Origin: Fimbriimonadales bacterium
Lineage (GTDB): Bacteria; Armatimonadota; Fimbriimonadia; Fimbriimonadales; GBS-DC
Direction of reading: 5' to 3'
Assembly: GCA_025061985.1 (NCBI GenBank)
Contig: JANXAW010000014.1
Span: 1 to 36,974 of the forward strand
Length of the DNA: 36,974 bases
Positions within the stretch are counted from its first letter, which is position 1. Each line of letters starts with the position of its first letter. A program made the translations under genes and the position numbers. Positions 24,740 through 33,486 of this stretch are shown piece after piece. The notes under the pieces were generated by a model, which was given only the letters and a program-made list of their open reading frames with translations, made no database searches and was not told where the DNA came from.

Positions 24740-26077
24740 ATGGATAATCGCCCGAACCAGCGATACGACTGCGTCGTGCTTGGGGCTGGGCTAGCTGGTT
24801 TGTATGCTGCATATCTCCTCCAGAATGCTTCCTGCTCTGTGTGCCTTGTGGAGGCGCGTGCGCGGGTAGGCGGGCGCGTCTGCACATGGCGCGAAGGGCT
24901 AAACGGGCAGCATGCCGAGTTTGGTCCCGAGTTTATTGACTCCAACCATACGCGCGTGTTGAGCTTAGCGAAGCGTTTTGACCTGCGCGTGGCAATGCGC
25001 CCGAACTTTTGGGGAACCGCGCCTACACCGCCACCAACACGGGAAGCGCACCGTGCATGGCGACGCTTCTGGGACGAAGTCTACGACTACGCTTTAGCGG
25101 TTCCCGAACCCAAGTGCCCTGAGCGCATTCCTGAACCGCTCAAGCCGTTTGATCATGTCAGCATGCAGGCGTGGGCAGAGCAGCATCGCTTATGGAAGGC
25201 GGGCGAGCCGTTGTTCCGCCGCTACACGCGCAACCTGGAAGCCACCGAGCCAGAGCAGGTCTCGTTTTTGAGCATCGCTGTGCAAGAAGCGTTCTATGGC
25301 GAGGGCGTGGACACAGGCTTGTATACCCTGCCCGATGGCTCCGAGGCGCTACCGAACGCACTGGCAGAGGCGTTTACGGCTCAGGGAGGCACGCTGTTGC
25401 TGGAGTCGCCCGTGGAAGCGATTGCGCAAGATGAGACTTGCGTGCGCATCCACTGTCGGCATGCGGGCAAGGTGCGCACAGTGGAAGCCAAGTATGCAAT
25501 CGTAGCATTGCCCTTCCCTGTGCTGACGCAACTGGAGTGGAACCCGCCGATGTCAGCGGCGCGGCGCGATGCCCTGCAGCGTGCAGGCAAAGGCGCCGTA
25601 ATACGCACGCTGATTCAATTTCGCACACGCTTCTGGCGCCAGCACTCGCCTCGCGCCTACCCCAACCAGCCCGACATCAGCGCGATTTGGGAAGCTACCG
25701 ATACGCAACCAGGCGAAACAGGCATCCTGTCGTTCTGGACGGCAGGCGTGCCTGCGCATGAGTGGGGCGCACTCTCAGAGCACGAGCGCATTGAGCGCTG
25801 CCTCCAAACGCTGGAGGTGATGTACCCCGAGTGCCGTGCCCAAGTGCTCAACGCACGTAGCTACGACTGGCAAGCCGATCCGTTTGCGCAGCACGCTTAC
25901 ATCTACCACGCGCTGGGCTACCTCACAGAGGCGTTGCCTGTGCTGCGCACCCCTGAAGGGCGCATCTACTTTGCGGGCGATTACCTAAGCCTGTTTGTGG
26001 GGTATATGGAGGGCGCGTTAGAGTCGGGCGAGGTAGCGGCACGAGCCGTAGCAACCGCACTGCAAGTGTCATCTTAG
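24740..26077 (+). CDS. FAD-dependent amine oxidase family protein
   Basis: This 445-residue flavoprotein belongs to the monoamine oxidase/phytoene desaturase superfamily. The FAD-binding Rossmann motif GAGLAG is at 15-20, followed by the family sequence VEARARVGGRV (37-47). The C-terminus has GRIYFAGDYLS and a GYMEGALESGEVAA helix, the second FAD-contacting segment. It probably oxidises an amine or a related C-N or C-C bond; the substrate is not predictable. No membrane anchor is seen. Its last bases overlap the end of the pseudogene on the other strand. Confidence 0.88.
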   Translation: MDNRPNQRYDCVVLGAGLAGLYAAYLLQNASCSVCLVEARARVGGRVCTWREGLNGQHAEFGPEFIDSNHTRVLSLAKRFDLRVAMRPNFWGTAPTPPPTREAHRAWRRFWDEVYDYALAVPEPKCPERIPEPLKPFDHVSMQAWAEQHRLWKAGEPLFRRYTRNLEATEPEQVSFLSIAVQEAFYGEGVDTGLYTLPDGSEALPNALAEAFTAQGGTLLLESPVEAIAQDETCVRIHCRHAGKVRTVEAKYAIVALPFPVLTQLEWNPPMSAARRDALQRAGKGAVIRTLIQFRTRFWRQHSPRAYPNQPDISAIWEATDTQPGETGILSFWTAGVPAHEWGALSEHERIERCLQTLEVMYPECRAQVLNARSYDWQADPFAQHAYIYHALGYLTEALPVLRTPEGRIYFAGDYLSLFVGYMEGALESGEVAARAVATALQVSS

Positions 26078-26752
26078 GCAAATCCTGCGTCCTCCGCTTC
26101 CGTTTCCTCATCGCTGCAGGGTAGGCAGCGGAACTCCATAAACCCTGCAGAAAGTTCGTCGCCCACGAACCATTCCACGCCGTTAGCGGCAGCGTGTTCT
26201 CGTGTCCCAGGAGTTGCCTATCCTTCACCCAGCGCGAAAGGCGTAGCGTTCACGCCTGCGCGTCGCAGAGTTTCCGCACGCCGAATGGTGCGTATCACAT
26301 CCCTTATGTCCGCCTGCGCGGAAACCTCGCCGACGAACACGCGCTCACCCTTCCACCAGAGGATGTCTGCCAAGGTGGGGTCAGCATCGGCATCGCGTCC
26401 GCCACTCGCGTCGCCCAGCTGATGTAGCCAACGCATCAACCGTTGCTGCACGTGGAGGCTTTCAGCAGTGCCTCCCTGCCCACCGTTGAAGAGGTTTACA
26501 GCGCGCCCAAGAGTCACCCGCTCCAGCTGTTCGTTGCGACGCCTGTTTTCTTCGCTGATGCACCACTGTTCGAATCGCCTCCGCGCCTCCACTAACTTTT
26601 GTATCTGTGCGTCCGCGTGATGCGGGGCTTTTACAAGCTCTTGCACTTGCGCTTCCGTATAGCGCTGCGGTTCTACCAGCGCGCAACTCTGCTTCCCTGT
26701 GGTGCTGTGACTCTGTAAGTTGCTGCAACTGAACTTCGTGGTGCTCCTGCAT
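26074..26752 (-). pseudogene. Decayed coiled-coil protein gene (DUF3782-like) with frameshift and amber stop
   Basis: Reading from an ATG at 26752, the frame gives EHHEVQLQQLTESQHHREAE, a heptad-rich start. At about 26678-26685, in a GCGCGC run, the sense jumps to another frame that goes on as LVEPQRYTEAQVQELVKA and then to ADILWWKGERVFVGEVSAQ and IRTIRRAETLRRAGV. This frame meets TAG at 26218-26220, but continues in the same frame for 47 sensible codons (ANGVEWFVGDELSAGFMEF ... EDAGFA) to a TAA at 26074-26076. The layout, coiled coil then a nuclease-like alpha/beta end, is that of common hypothetical proteins often labelled DUF3782 or PD-(D/E)XK-like; this family link is from memory. Part of the middle also looks eroded. 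Confidence 0.65.
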
Positions 26753-26852
26753 CTCTATCGACCTCGCCAACTACCGTGTGCATCCCTACAGAGCACAGGC
26801 GCCCCTACAAGATTGACCCGTGATGCTGTTGCGACTCAACCAGCAGTGTGCC

Positions 26853-26881
26853 TTGGGTAGCACGCAAGGCGAAGGTACACT
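26853..26881 (+). promoter_or_regulatory. Promoter of the glcF-like gene
   Basis: -35 TTGGGT at 26853-26858 and -10 TACACT at 26876-26881 have a 17-base spacer. The -10 box is preceded by GG and lies 9 bases before the ATG at 26891, with no Shine-Dalgarno site, predicting a leaderless mRNA. Confidence 0.6.
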
Positions 26882-26890
26882 AACAGCGTT

Positions 26891-28117
26891 ATGTTAGACC
26901 TGCGTGACTTGCAAACCTGCACGCACTGCGGGCTATGCCTTCAAGCGTGTCCAACCTATGTTGCAACAGGTCAAGAGGCGGAGTCGCCCCGCGGACGGAT
27001 CTACTTATTGCGCCAAGTGCAAAGTGGTCGCATTGGGTGGATGCAGGCGCGTCCGCATATTGACGCCTGCATGGGATGCTTGGGATGTCAAACGGCATGT
27101 CCTTCAGGCGTGCCTTACGCTAAGATTATTGAAGCTGCTCGCGCCGAGGTGGAAGCACATGCGCGCCCTTGGTGGCAACGCTTTGTCCGCAAGCAGGCAA
27201 TAAGCAACTTCACCCAGCCAGCCCGATTGCGCCTGCTACTGCAAATGGCAAGATTGTTCGGTATGCAGCGAGTGCCCCGCTGGACGGCGCGTTTGCTGGG
27301 AGCCTCGGAGTCAGTAGTGCGTTTGCCCGAACTACCTGCAGCTGAGTGGCGTCCCACTCAGATGGTGTATCCGGCGCAAGGCACCCCTCGTGCGCGGGTG
27401 GGTTTGCTGCTGGGATGCGTCATGCAGGTGCTATTCCCGCGTGTGCACCGCGCTACAATCGGGATGCTTACTTTGGCAGGCTACGAGGTGCACATTCCCC
27501 ACGGGCAAGGCTGCTGCGGCGCGCTGTGGGTGCATAACGGCTACCCTAAGGAAGCCAGACGCAACGCCCGTAAACTGTTTCGCGCCTTCCGCGAAGTGGA
27601 CTACATTGTCGTCAACGCCGCTGGCTGCGGCTCGACAATGAAAGAGTACGGACTGCTATTTAAGGGCACGCCTGAACAAGCGGAAGCCGAGGCATTTGCA
27701 CAGCGCGTACGCGATGTGCATGAGCTGCTGCTTGACGCTGAACTACCCCCGCCCAAGCGAAACGACGCATTACATGTAACCTACCATGACGCCTGCCACT
27801 TAGCACACGCTCAAGGTATTCGGGAGCAGCCGCGGGCATTGCTACGACGCTTACCTAACCTCAAGCTCACAGAGATGGAGGGCGCAGAGATGTGCTGCGG
27901 CTCGGCGGGGATTTACAACCTGCTTCAGCCTACGCTGGCACGCGACGCGCTCCAGCGCAAAATCAAGCACATCCAAGCCACTGGCGCCACCATCGTCGCC
28001 AGCGCAAATCCCGGATGCACGCTCTGGATCCGTCAGGGTCTGCAAGAGGCGGGATTGCCAGTTGAGGTGCTCCATCCCGTGGAAATCTTAGCAAAGGCTT
28101 ATGATGCCATGCCATAA
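26891..28117 (+). CDS. glcF: Glycolate oxidase iron-sulfur subunit-like protein
   Basis: This 408-residue protein has two 4Fe-4S motifs (C10, C13, C16, C20 and C60, C63, C66, C70) and two cysteine-rich CCG domains: LLGCVMQ with GQGCCGALWVHNGY, and YHDACHLAHAQGI with EMCCGSAGIYNL and ANPGCTLWI. This is the GlcF architecture, the electron-transfer subunit that works with the flavoproteins GlcD and GlcE to oxidise glycolate or lactate to a quinone. glcD and glcE are not adjacent here, so the flavin partner must be elsewhere. It could serve a different 2-hydroxyacid. Confidence 0.9.
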   Translation: MLDLRDLQTCTHCGLCLQACPTYVATGQEAESPRGRIYLLRQVQSGRIGWMQARPHIDACMGCLGCQTACPSGVPYAKIIEAARAEVEAHARPWWQRFVRKQAISNFTQPARLRLLLQMARLFGMQRVPRWTARLLGASESVVRLPELPAAEWRPTQMVYPAQGTPRARVGLLLGCVMQVLFPRVHRATIGMLTLAGYEVHIPHGQGCCGALWVHNGYPKEARRNARKLFRAFREVDYIVVNAAGCGSTMKEYGLLFKGTPEQAEAEAFAQRVRDVHELLLDAELPPPKRNDALHVTYHDACHLAHAQGIREQPRALLRRLPNLKLTEMEGAEMCCGSAGIYNLLQPTLARDALQRKIKHIQATGATIVASANPGCTLWIRQGLQEAGLPVEVLHPVEILAKAYDAMP

Positions 28118-28118
28118 T
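28113..28118 (+). promoter_or_regulatory. Possible -10 element CATAAT of the yqeG gene
   Basis: CATAAT overlaps the stop codon of the glcF-like gene and lies 10 bases before the yqeG ATG. No Shine-Dalgarno site is present in the 11-base gap. Read-through from glcF is equally possible. Confidence 0.3.
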
Positions 28119-28128
28119 ACACGACGAG

Positions 28129-28701
28129 ATGCGATTTCGGAAGGATGCCCCGCCACGCTGGCTGAGGCGGTGGTGCCCTGATGAGCATGTGCAAAGCGTT
28201 GTCGAAATCACGCCTGAGCGGCTGCAAGCACGCGGTATTCGAGCGCTGCTACTGGATTTAGATAACACCATCACGCCGTGGCGCAGCCCCAATGTGCCTT
28301 CTGAGGTCGCTAAGTGGATACGCACGATGCAAGCGGCAGGCATCAAGCTCTGCTTTGTGTCTAACACGCGCAACCTGAGCCGACTGCGCCAACTTAGCGA
28401 GCAGCTGAATATCCCCTACGCTCGCGGACCGATGAAACCGCGCCGCGCGATGCTGCGCCGCGCCTTGCAACTGCTGGGGGTGGAACCCCAGCACGCTGCG
28501 ATCGTAGGCGACCAGCTATTCACCGATGTCTGGAGCGGCAACCGCTTGGGAATCTACACCATCTGGGTACGCCCAATGCACCCACGCGAGTTCATCGGCA
28601 CCAAGGTTAGCCGCGCGATTGAGCGATGGCTTTTGAAGCGCCTAAAGCCATACCAAGAACCCGACGAGACGCCTGCTCCTGTCTCCCCCGAAAGTGAGTA
28701 G
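28129..28701 (+). CDS. yqeG: YqeG-family HAD phosphatase
   Basis: This 190-residue protein is a HAD subfamily IIIA hydrolase. Motif I is LLDLDNTIT (nucleophile D43, acid/base D45), motif II VSNTRN near 78-82, the conserved lysine KPRR near 103-106 and motif III VGDQLFTD (126-133). YqeG-type proteins (about 170-190 aa) are often found beside yqeH and aroE in Firmicutes; some homologues are phosphatidylglycerophosphate phosphatases. Neighbours here give no such hint. The last 20 residues are a disordered Pro/Glu tail. Confidence 0.92.
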   Translation: MRFRKDAPPRWLRRWCPDEHVQSVVEITPERLQARGIRALLLDLDNTITPWRSPNVPSEVAKWIRTMQAAGIKLCFVSNTRNLSRLRQLSEQLNIPYARGPMKPRRAMLRRALQLLGVEPQHAAIVGDQLFTDVWSGNRLGIYTIWVRPMHPREFIGTKVSRAIERWLLKRLKPYQEPDETPAPVSPESE

Positions 28702-28731
28702 CCTCTCTGCTTGGCTTCGCCTGTCGTAAGG

Positions 28732-28737
28732 TATTCT
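28732..28737 (+). promoter_or_regulatory. -10 element TATTCT of the D-aminoacylase gene
   Basis: TATTCT preceded by AAGG lies 7 bases before the ATG at 28745, with no Shine-Dalgarno site; a leaderless mRNA is likely. A TTGGCT at 28711-28716 could be a -35 at a short 15-base spacing. Confidence 0.5.
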
Positions 28738-28744
28738 CTTTCGC

Positions 28745-30331
28745 ATGCCGACAAGTCAGCGCTGTGATATCCTACTGTGCGGTGGGGTTGTGTACGACGG
28801 ATTAGGCAACCCCGGCATCCATGCGGATGTGGCAATCCGCGACGACCGAATCGTAGCCATAGGCGACCTTGCCCACTGGGACGCGGGCATAAAGCTAAAC
28901 GTTTCAGGGCTGTGCGTAGCACCCGGGTTTATTGACATTCACACCCACGCCGACTTCTCGCTTAATCATCATCCCGAGCAAATCAGCATGCTATTTCAGG
29001 GCGTCACAACTCAAGTGGGAGGCAACTGCGGTTTCGCTGTAGGGCAAATTGACAACTCGCTCCTGTTTCATCAAGAGCAGCGCTGGCTCAAGCCATATGG
29101 CGTGGAAATCACTTGGCGCTCGTTTGACGAGTACCTGCGCCTTTTAGATGAGCTAGGGCTAGGCACGAACTACGTGCCACAGTGCGGACACGGCACGACT
29201 CGTAAGAAGGTGATGGGCTACGAAAATCGCCCTCCCACCCCAGCGGAGTTAGAAGCGATGCGTCATGAAGTCGCCCTCTGCTTTGAGGCGGGTGCGTTCG
29301 CGTTCACCACTGGGCTGGAATATCCGCCCAGTAGCTTTGCTACCACTGAGGAAATCATTGAGCTGGCAAAGATTGCGGCGCAGTATAGCGGCTTTTATGC
29401 TACTCACTTACGCAGCGAGGGCGACCACCTTGTAGAGAGCGTGCAGGAAGCGTTACGGATTGCTGAAACTGCTGAAATCCCCTTGCAACTGTCGCACCAC
29501 AAAGCCGAGGGCAAACGCAACTGGGGAAAAGTGCAACGCACCCTCCAACTGGTAAGCGAAGCGGTGGAGCGCGGATTGGACGTAACGCTTGACGTGTACC
29601 CATACACAGCCTATCAAACCTCGTTGGCAGTTGCTGCTTTGCCCGCATGGGCATTAGAGAGCGACCCAGAAGCCCTCTTGAGCCGCCTGCGTGACCCCCA
29701 CGAACGCAAACGCCTCATCCACGCAATGCAAGCCGCCGAGCCTGACTGGACATGCACCATCATTGGCAATACCCCCCACAACCGCGCCTATCAAGGCTTG
29801 ACAATTGCCGACGCTGCTCGTCTTGAGGGAAAAGCCCCCGAAGTATTCGTATTGGATTTGCTGTTGGAAGCAGGTGGGCACGTAGGCGTCGCATGGTTCA
29901 GCATGTCTGAAGACGACTTGCGAACGGTTCTCAAGTACCCCCGAACAATGATCGGCTCGGATGGCGTGGGCACAGAACCCAGCAAGTATTCTGCCGAGCG
30001 CCCACACCCGCGTAGCTATGGCGCTTTCCCGCGCGTTATTGCTAAATACGTGCGCGAAACGGGGCTACTTACGCTGGAAGAGGCTATCTACAAAATGACA
30101 GGGTTACCTGCTACCCGCTTGCGCCTTACAGACCGCGGAGTCCTTCAAGTAGGTGCCTATGCCGACATTGTCGTGTTTGACTACACAAGGATGCAAGACC
30201 TCGCTGATTTTCGTAATCCCCACCAGCTGGCACAAGGCGTGGTACATCTGTTTGTCAACGGACGCTGGACTATTCGAGACGGGCAGTACACGGGCGCACG
30301 TGCAGGGCGCGTCCTGCGCCGTGGCAGGTAA
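28745..30331 (+). CDS. N-acyl-D-amino-acid deacylase family amidohydrolase
   Basis: This 528-residue enzyme belongs to the D-aminoacylase branch of the amidohydrolase superfamily, which hydrolyses N-acyl-D-amino acids. After the beta-sandwich start comes APGFIDIHTHAD with metal ligands H66 and H68, then VTTQVGGNCG with the zinc-bridging C95. Further ligands lie in YATHLRSEGD and LSHHKAEGKRNWGK, and the catalytic aspartate in IGSDGVGTEP. The C-terminal ADIVVFDYTRMQD part completes the sandwich domain. Length fits the family (480-530). It may recycle D-amino acids from peptidoglycan or proteins. It is preceded by yqeG but has its own promoter box. Confidence 0.92.
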   Translation: MPTSQRCDILLCGGVVYDGLGNPGIHADVAIRDDRIVAIGDLAHWDAGIKLNVSGLCVAPGFIDIHTHADFSLNHHPEQISMLFQGVTTQVGGNCGFAVGQIDNSLLFHQEQRWLKPYGVEITWRSFDEYLRLLDELGLGTNYVPQCGHGTTRKKVMGYENRPPTPAELEAMRHEVALCFEAGAFAFTTGLEYPPSSFATTEEIIELAKIAAQYSGFYATHLRSEGDHLVESVQEALRIAETAEIPLQLSHHKAEGKRNWGKVQRTLQLVSEAVERGLDVTLDVYPYTAYQTSLAVAALPAWALESDPEALLSRLRDPHERKRLIHAMQAAEPDWTCTIIGNTPHNRAYQGLTIADAARLEGKAPEVFVLDLLLEAGGHVGVAWFSMSEDDLRTVLKYPRTMIGSDGVGTEPSKYSAERPHPRSYGAFPRVIAKYVRETGLLTLEEAIYKMTGLPATRLRLTDRGVLQVGAYADIVVFDYTRMQDLADFRNPHQLAQGVVHLFVNGRWTIRDGQYTGARAGRVLRRGR

Positions 30332-30397
30332 CTTAGCGCAGGAAGCAGGAATCTTCTAGGGCGTTGTGTACCTTACGGAGTGAGGTGAACCCAAGCG

Positions 30398-31378
30398 ATG
30401 AGAAGGCGGGGCTTCACGCTGATTGAGTTGCTTGTAGTAATCGCTATCATCGCCATCTTGGCAGCGATCCTATTTCCTGTGTTCGCTCGTGTCCGCGAGA
30501 ACGCCCGCAAGACTCAGTGTCTAAGCAACATGCGCCAGCTGGGGCTGGCGATTGTCGCCTACACGAACGACTACGACGAGTACTTCCCTGAGCTAGCAAG
30601 CGGTGGTTGCTGGGGGCGCGCTAGGATTGCCAACTCCTTATGGACGCGCCAAATCTACCCGTATGTCAAGGACAAGGGCGTATACCTGTGCCCTACTGCC
30701 ACTGCACCCACGGGTGACTCTGGGCGCGCAGGCATGCGCTTTGATGCTTCCGTTCCTGTGCCTGAAGACCCCGAGGTGAACCCGCGCGGAGTGTGCGCCC
30801 ACTTGCCCGACGCGCAGCGATGGCACATTGACCGCCGCCTACAGCCGATCGGCATGAACAAGTTCTTCGCGCCCTACTGGCAATGCCGAAGAGGCCAAGA
30901 CCCTGGCTGTCAAGCATACTGGGATCCTTGCGCTGATTTTGGCATCCCTGGTTGCGATCCGATATGCGCAAGCCAGTACATCAATCACGCCCGTATTCGC
31001 GAAGCAGCGAAGATGGTGGTGTTGACAGATGGCGTTATCAGCTGCGATGGTGGCGGTGGGTACTGGATTAACCCGTCTGGTCCTGTGAACTCGCTCTTTG
31101 CCATCTCTGGACGCCACGAAGGGCACAACATCACTTTTGCTGACGGACACTCTAAGTGGTTCCCCTTGCGTGCGCAAGAGCCGTGGCTGGCTCAAGTCGA
31201 CCCCAACCTGCGCTTGTCCAGCACGCAACATCGAGGGATGGTGCAGGAGCGGGTTAGCACCAACGCGCAGAACTTCACCTGCGTGAACTACAACCCCGCA
31301 GGTGTACACTGGAACCCAATGGTGTTCTATCCTGGCGACGACCCGAACGTCGACCAGCAGTGTCGCTCAACGATGTAG
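30398..31378 (+). CDS. Prepilin-like secreted protein (H-Xn-DG type)
   Basis: This 326-residue protein starts [20 protein letters not shown], a class III signal sequence cut by prepilin peptidase between G5 and F6. The conserved [20 protein letters not shown] follows, then a cysteine-rich body, and near the end [16 protein letters not shown], close to the H-X9-DG motif of DUF1559-type proteins but one residue shorter. Such proteins are abundant in Armatimonadota and Planctomycetota, and are thought to join pseudopili or be anchored in the cell envelope; individual roles are unknown. A GAGTGAGGTGA ribosome site lies upstream. The 66 bases before it hold no gene. Confidence 0.9.
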   Translation: MRRRGFTLIELLVVIAIIAILAAILFPVFARVRENARKTQCLSNMRQLGLAIVAYTNDYDEYFPELASGGCWGRARIANSLWTRQIYPYVKDKGVYLCPTATAPTGDSGRAGMRFDASVPVPEDPEVNPRGVCAHLPDAQRWHIDRRLQPIGMNKFFAPYWQCRRGQDPGCQAYWDPCADFGIPGCDPICASQYINHARIREAAKMVVLTDGVISCDGGGGYWINPSGPVNSLFAISGRHEGHNITFADGHSKWFPLRAQEPWLAQVDPNLRLSSTQHRGMVQERVSTNAQNFTCVNYNPAGVHWNPMVFYPGDDPNVDQQCRSTM

Positions 31379-31397
31379 TTGCGCTTGAGCTTTACTG

Positions 31398-31447
31398 TCA
31401 CCCCAATAGCGAGGGGTCTGAGCCTCCCTTGCTACTAGGGGATGGCG
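31398..31447. repeat. Degenerate palindromic repeat, copy A
   Basis: The sequence TCACCCCAA, a core ending GAGGGGTCT, then CTCCCTTGCT and AGGGGATGG forms an imperfect hairpin (TAGCGAGGG with CCCTTGCTA, flanked by CCCC/GGGG). It resembles copy B at 35675-35731. It sits between the prepilin-like gene and the small membrane protein gene. Confidence 0.55.
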
Positions 31448-31475
31448 ACATGCGTGCAAGCACGGAGGTTCAAGG

Positions 31476-31682
31476 ATGAAAAGGGAAGTCCCCACCTGGG
31501 TAGCTGTACTAATCATCGTGGCGGTGCTGGCAATAGCGGGCTTTTGGCTGTATAGGAGCACTGCGCGCTCTTCCAGCGACGTGGTCGTGGAGCAAACATT
31601 CGGCAGCGAGTCAGACCCCTACGGCAAACAAGGTACGCCCACAGCCACGCCGCGGGCTGGAACAGGCGCAAGCAGCCCGTAA
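31476..31682 (+). CDS. Small single-pass membrane protein
   Basis: This 68-residue protein has a hydrophobic helix at about 7-26 (TWVAVLIIVAVLAIAGFWLY) after a short basic N-terminus, then a polar, Ser/Thr/Pro-rich outer tail. I recognise no family. A GGAGG site lies 9 bases before the ATG, which supports it as a real gene. It follows the prepilin-like gene after 97 bases and could be part of the same system. It converges with the ankyrin gene, 10 bases apart. Confidence 0.65.
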   Translation: MKREVPTWVAVLIIVAVLAIAGFWLYRSTARSSSDVVVEQTFGSESDPYGKQGTPTATPRAGTGASSP

Positions 31683-31692
31683 GCGTCTGAGT

Positions 31693-32337
31693 TCAGCGCA
31701 GCGAGGGTTGCGCAGCATACCGTTGCAGAAGGCGAACGACTTCTGGGTTGCCGCCACGATAGGCAGCATCGAGGGCGGTTTCGCCAAAGGCACTCCGGGC
31801 GCTTGGGTCAGCCCCATGTTGCAATAGCAAACGCACGGTGTCTACGTGCCCGTTCTCGGCTGCCAGCATAAGCAAAGTGCGCCCGTTGCGATCGCGCAGG
31901 TTAGGCGATACACCCCTCTTCAGCATCGCCTTCAGCACGCGCGTTCTCCCGTAAATCGCTGCGTAGTGTACTGGCGAGTTGCCAGGATAGCGATTCTCGC
32001 GGTCGCCAGAGCGATCGCGTGCATCTAAACTCGCACCCTTTTCTATCAACAGCAAGGCGATATCGTCGTAGCCCCGAATCACTGCTAGGCTGAGCGCAGT
32101 CAACCCCGACTTAGTGCGTGCGTTGACAACCGCGCCCCTTACCAGCGCCTGACGCACCTGCTCAATGTCCCCCGACTCTACAGCTCGCAGCAGCTGCTCG
32201 TTGCGCTCTATCTGGGCAGCGCGCAAGCTCCGAAACCAGGGCGACACCATCACCCCCACTGTTAGCACAACAGGTAGCACAAACAGCCCCAACACCAGCA
32301 ACTTGGATGCCCAATCACCCTGTGCAGGCTCACGCAT
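31693..32337 (-). CDS. Membrane-anchored ankyrin-repeat protein
   Basis: This 214-residue protein has an N-terminal transmembrane helix (about 12-32) followed by five ankyrin repeats: LLRAVESGDIEQVRQALVRG, LTALSLAVIRGYDDIALLLI, SPVHYAAIYGRTRVLKAML, LLMLAAENGHVDTVRLLLQHG and TALDAAYRGGNPEVVRLLQ. Ankyrin repeats bind proteins; partners are unknown. The ATG at 32337 overlaps the end of hisC by 8 bases, so the two are translationally coupled; the longer open frame would begin deep inside hisC and is rejected. Confidence 0.85.
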   Translation of the reverse strand: MREPAQGDWASKLLVLGLFVLPVVLTVGVMVSPWFRSLRAAQIERNEQLLRAVESGDIEQVRQALVRGAVVNARTKSGLTALSLAVIRGYDDIALLLIEKGASLDARDRSGDRENRYPGNSPVHYAAIYGRTRVLKAMLKRGVSPNLRDRNGRTLLMLAAENGHVDTVRLLLQHGADPSARSAFGETALDAAYRGGNPEVVRLLQRYAAQPSLR

Positions 32338-33424
32338 AAAGCGCCTCCCGCAACGCCTGTATGAATCGTTCGTTTTGCTCAGGCAAGCCCGTGTTAACGC
32401 GCAGGAAAGTGGGCATACCAAACGCCTCGCCTGCGTGTACCAGAAAGCCGCGCTGCAATAGCCGTTGCTGGATCTGCGTGCTTTGGCAGCCAACTTCAAT
32501 CAGCAAAAAGTTCGCGTAGGAGGGAATCACGCGCAAGCCCATTTGCTCGCATGCTGCTTGCAGGTAGTTCAGCCCTGCACGGTTGAGCTGGCGCGTACGC
32601 TCCACATGCGCACGGTCATGCAGCGCAGCAGCCGCTGCCACTTGCGCTAAAGTGTTCACGTTGAACGGGGCACGCACGCGCTCTACAGGATCCAGCAACT
32701 CAGGACGCCCCACTGCATACCCGATCCGTAGCCCTGCTAAGCCATACGCCTTTGAGAAGGTGCGAAAGACTACAACGTTCGCTCCAGCGCGCACGTAATC
32801 CAAGCCGTCTGGATAATCGGGATGGTCCACGTACTCAAAATAGGCTTCATCCAGCACAACCAGCACATGGTTAGGCACGCGCTGCAAGAACGCCTCTAAC
32901 TCGGCGCGGTACACAATTGTGCCCGTCGGGTTGTTCGGGTTAGCGATATAAACCAACTTCGTGCGCTCCGTTATCGCCTGCGCCATCGCAGGCAAGTCAT
33001 GGCGCCAATCGGGCGTAAGTGGAACCTTGCGTAGCACCGCTTGGTTCAACTGTGCCGATGCCTCATAACGCACAAACGATGGATGCGCCATCACCAGCTC
33101 ATCGCCCGGCTCCAAATAGGCTACGCCAAATAGATGAATCAGCTCATCAGAGCCGTTGCCGCAGAGGAAGTAGTCAGGGGGCAAGTTATAGAACTCGCTC
33201 AGCGCACGGCGCAGGAGGGTGCAACTGCCGTCTGGGTAAAGATGAACCCTATCCAAGTGTTGCAGAATTGCTTCCTTTGCGCGGGGCGACGCGCCTAAGG
33301 GGTTCTCATTAGACGACAAGCGCACTAACTCAGTCAGCCCTAGTTCCTGCCTAAGCTGCTCAATTGGCTTGCCCGCGCGGTAAGGCTGCATAGAATACAC
33401 GTGGGCACGCGCACGCACTGCCAT
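32330..33424 (-). CDS. hisC: Histidinol-phosphate aminotransferase
   Basis: This 364-residue class I/II PLP enzyme transfers the amino group from glutamate to imidazole-acetol phosphate in histidine synthesis. Typical segments are RLSSNENPLGASPRA, RVHLYPDGS, CGNGSDELI, ANPNNPTGTIV, VLDEAYFEYV and TFSKAYGLAGLRIGY with the PLP lysine at K225. Length is normal. No other his genes are near. A TAGAAT box lies 6 bases before the ATG, so the mRNA is probably leaderless. Related aromatic or other aminotransferase activity cannot be excluded. Confidence 0.93.
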   Translation of the reverse strand: MAVRARAHVYSMQPYRAGKPIEQLRQELGLTELVRLSSNENPLGASPRAKEAILQHLDRVHLYPDGSCTLLRRALSEFYNLPPDYFLCGNGSDELIHLFGVAYLEPGDELVMAHPSFVRYEASAQLNQAVLRKVPLTPDWRHDLPAMAQAITERTKLVYIANPNNPTGTIVYRAELEAFLQRVPNHVLVVLDEAYFEYVDHPDYPDGLDYVRAGANVVVFRTFSKAYGLAGLRIGYAVGRPELLDPVERVRAPFNVNTLAQVAAAAALHDRAHVERTRQLNRAGLNYLQAACEQMGLRVIPSYANFLLIEVGCQSTQIQQRLLQRGFLVHAGEAFGMPTFLRVNTGLPEQNERFIQALREALYA

Positions 33425-33430
33425 AGCCGA

Positions 33431-33436
33431 ATTCTA
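33431..33436 (-). promoter_or_regulatory. -10 element TAGAAT of hisC
   Basis: On the minus strand TAGAAT preceded by AGG lies 6 bases before the ATG at 33424. No Shine-Dalgarno site exists in the six bases between them. Confidence 0.5.
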
Positions 33437-33464
33437 CCTAACTAACCGCCCGTAAAGAGGGGTG

Positions 33465-33470
33465 TATAAT
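33465..33470 (+). promoter_or_regulatory. -10 element TATAAT of the DinG-like gene
   Basis: Perfect TATAAT preceded by GGTG lies 16 bases before the ATG at 33487. The predicted leader would be about 9 bases with no Shine-Dalgarno site. Confidence 0.6.
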
Positions 33471-33486
33471 TTCGCTGAGACTTATT

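Noticed and set aside
24493-24945. Minus-strand open frame between polB and the amine oxidase gene
   Set aside because: It overlaps the N-terminal FAD motif of the amine oxidase and the end of polB, and I see no domain in it.
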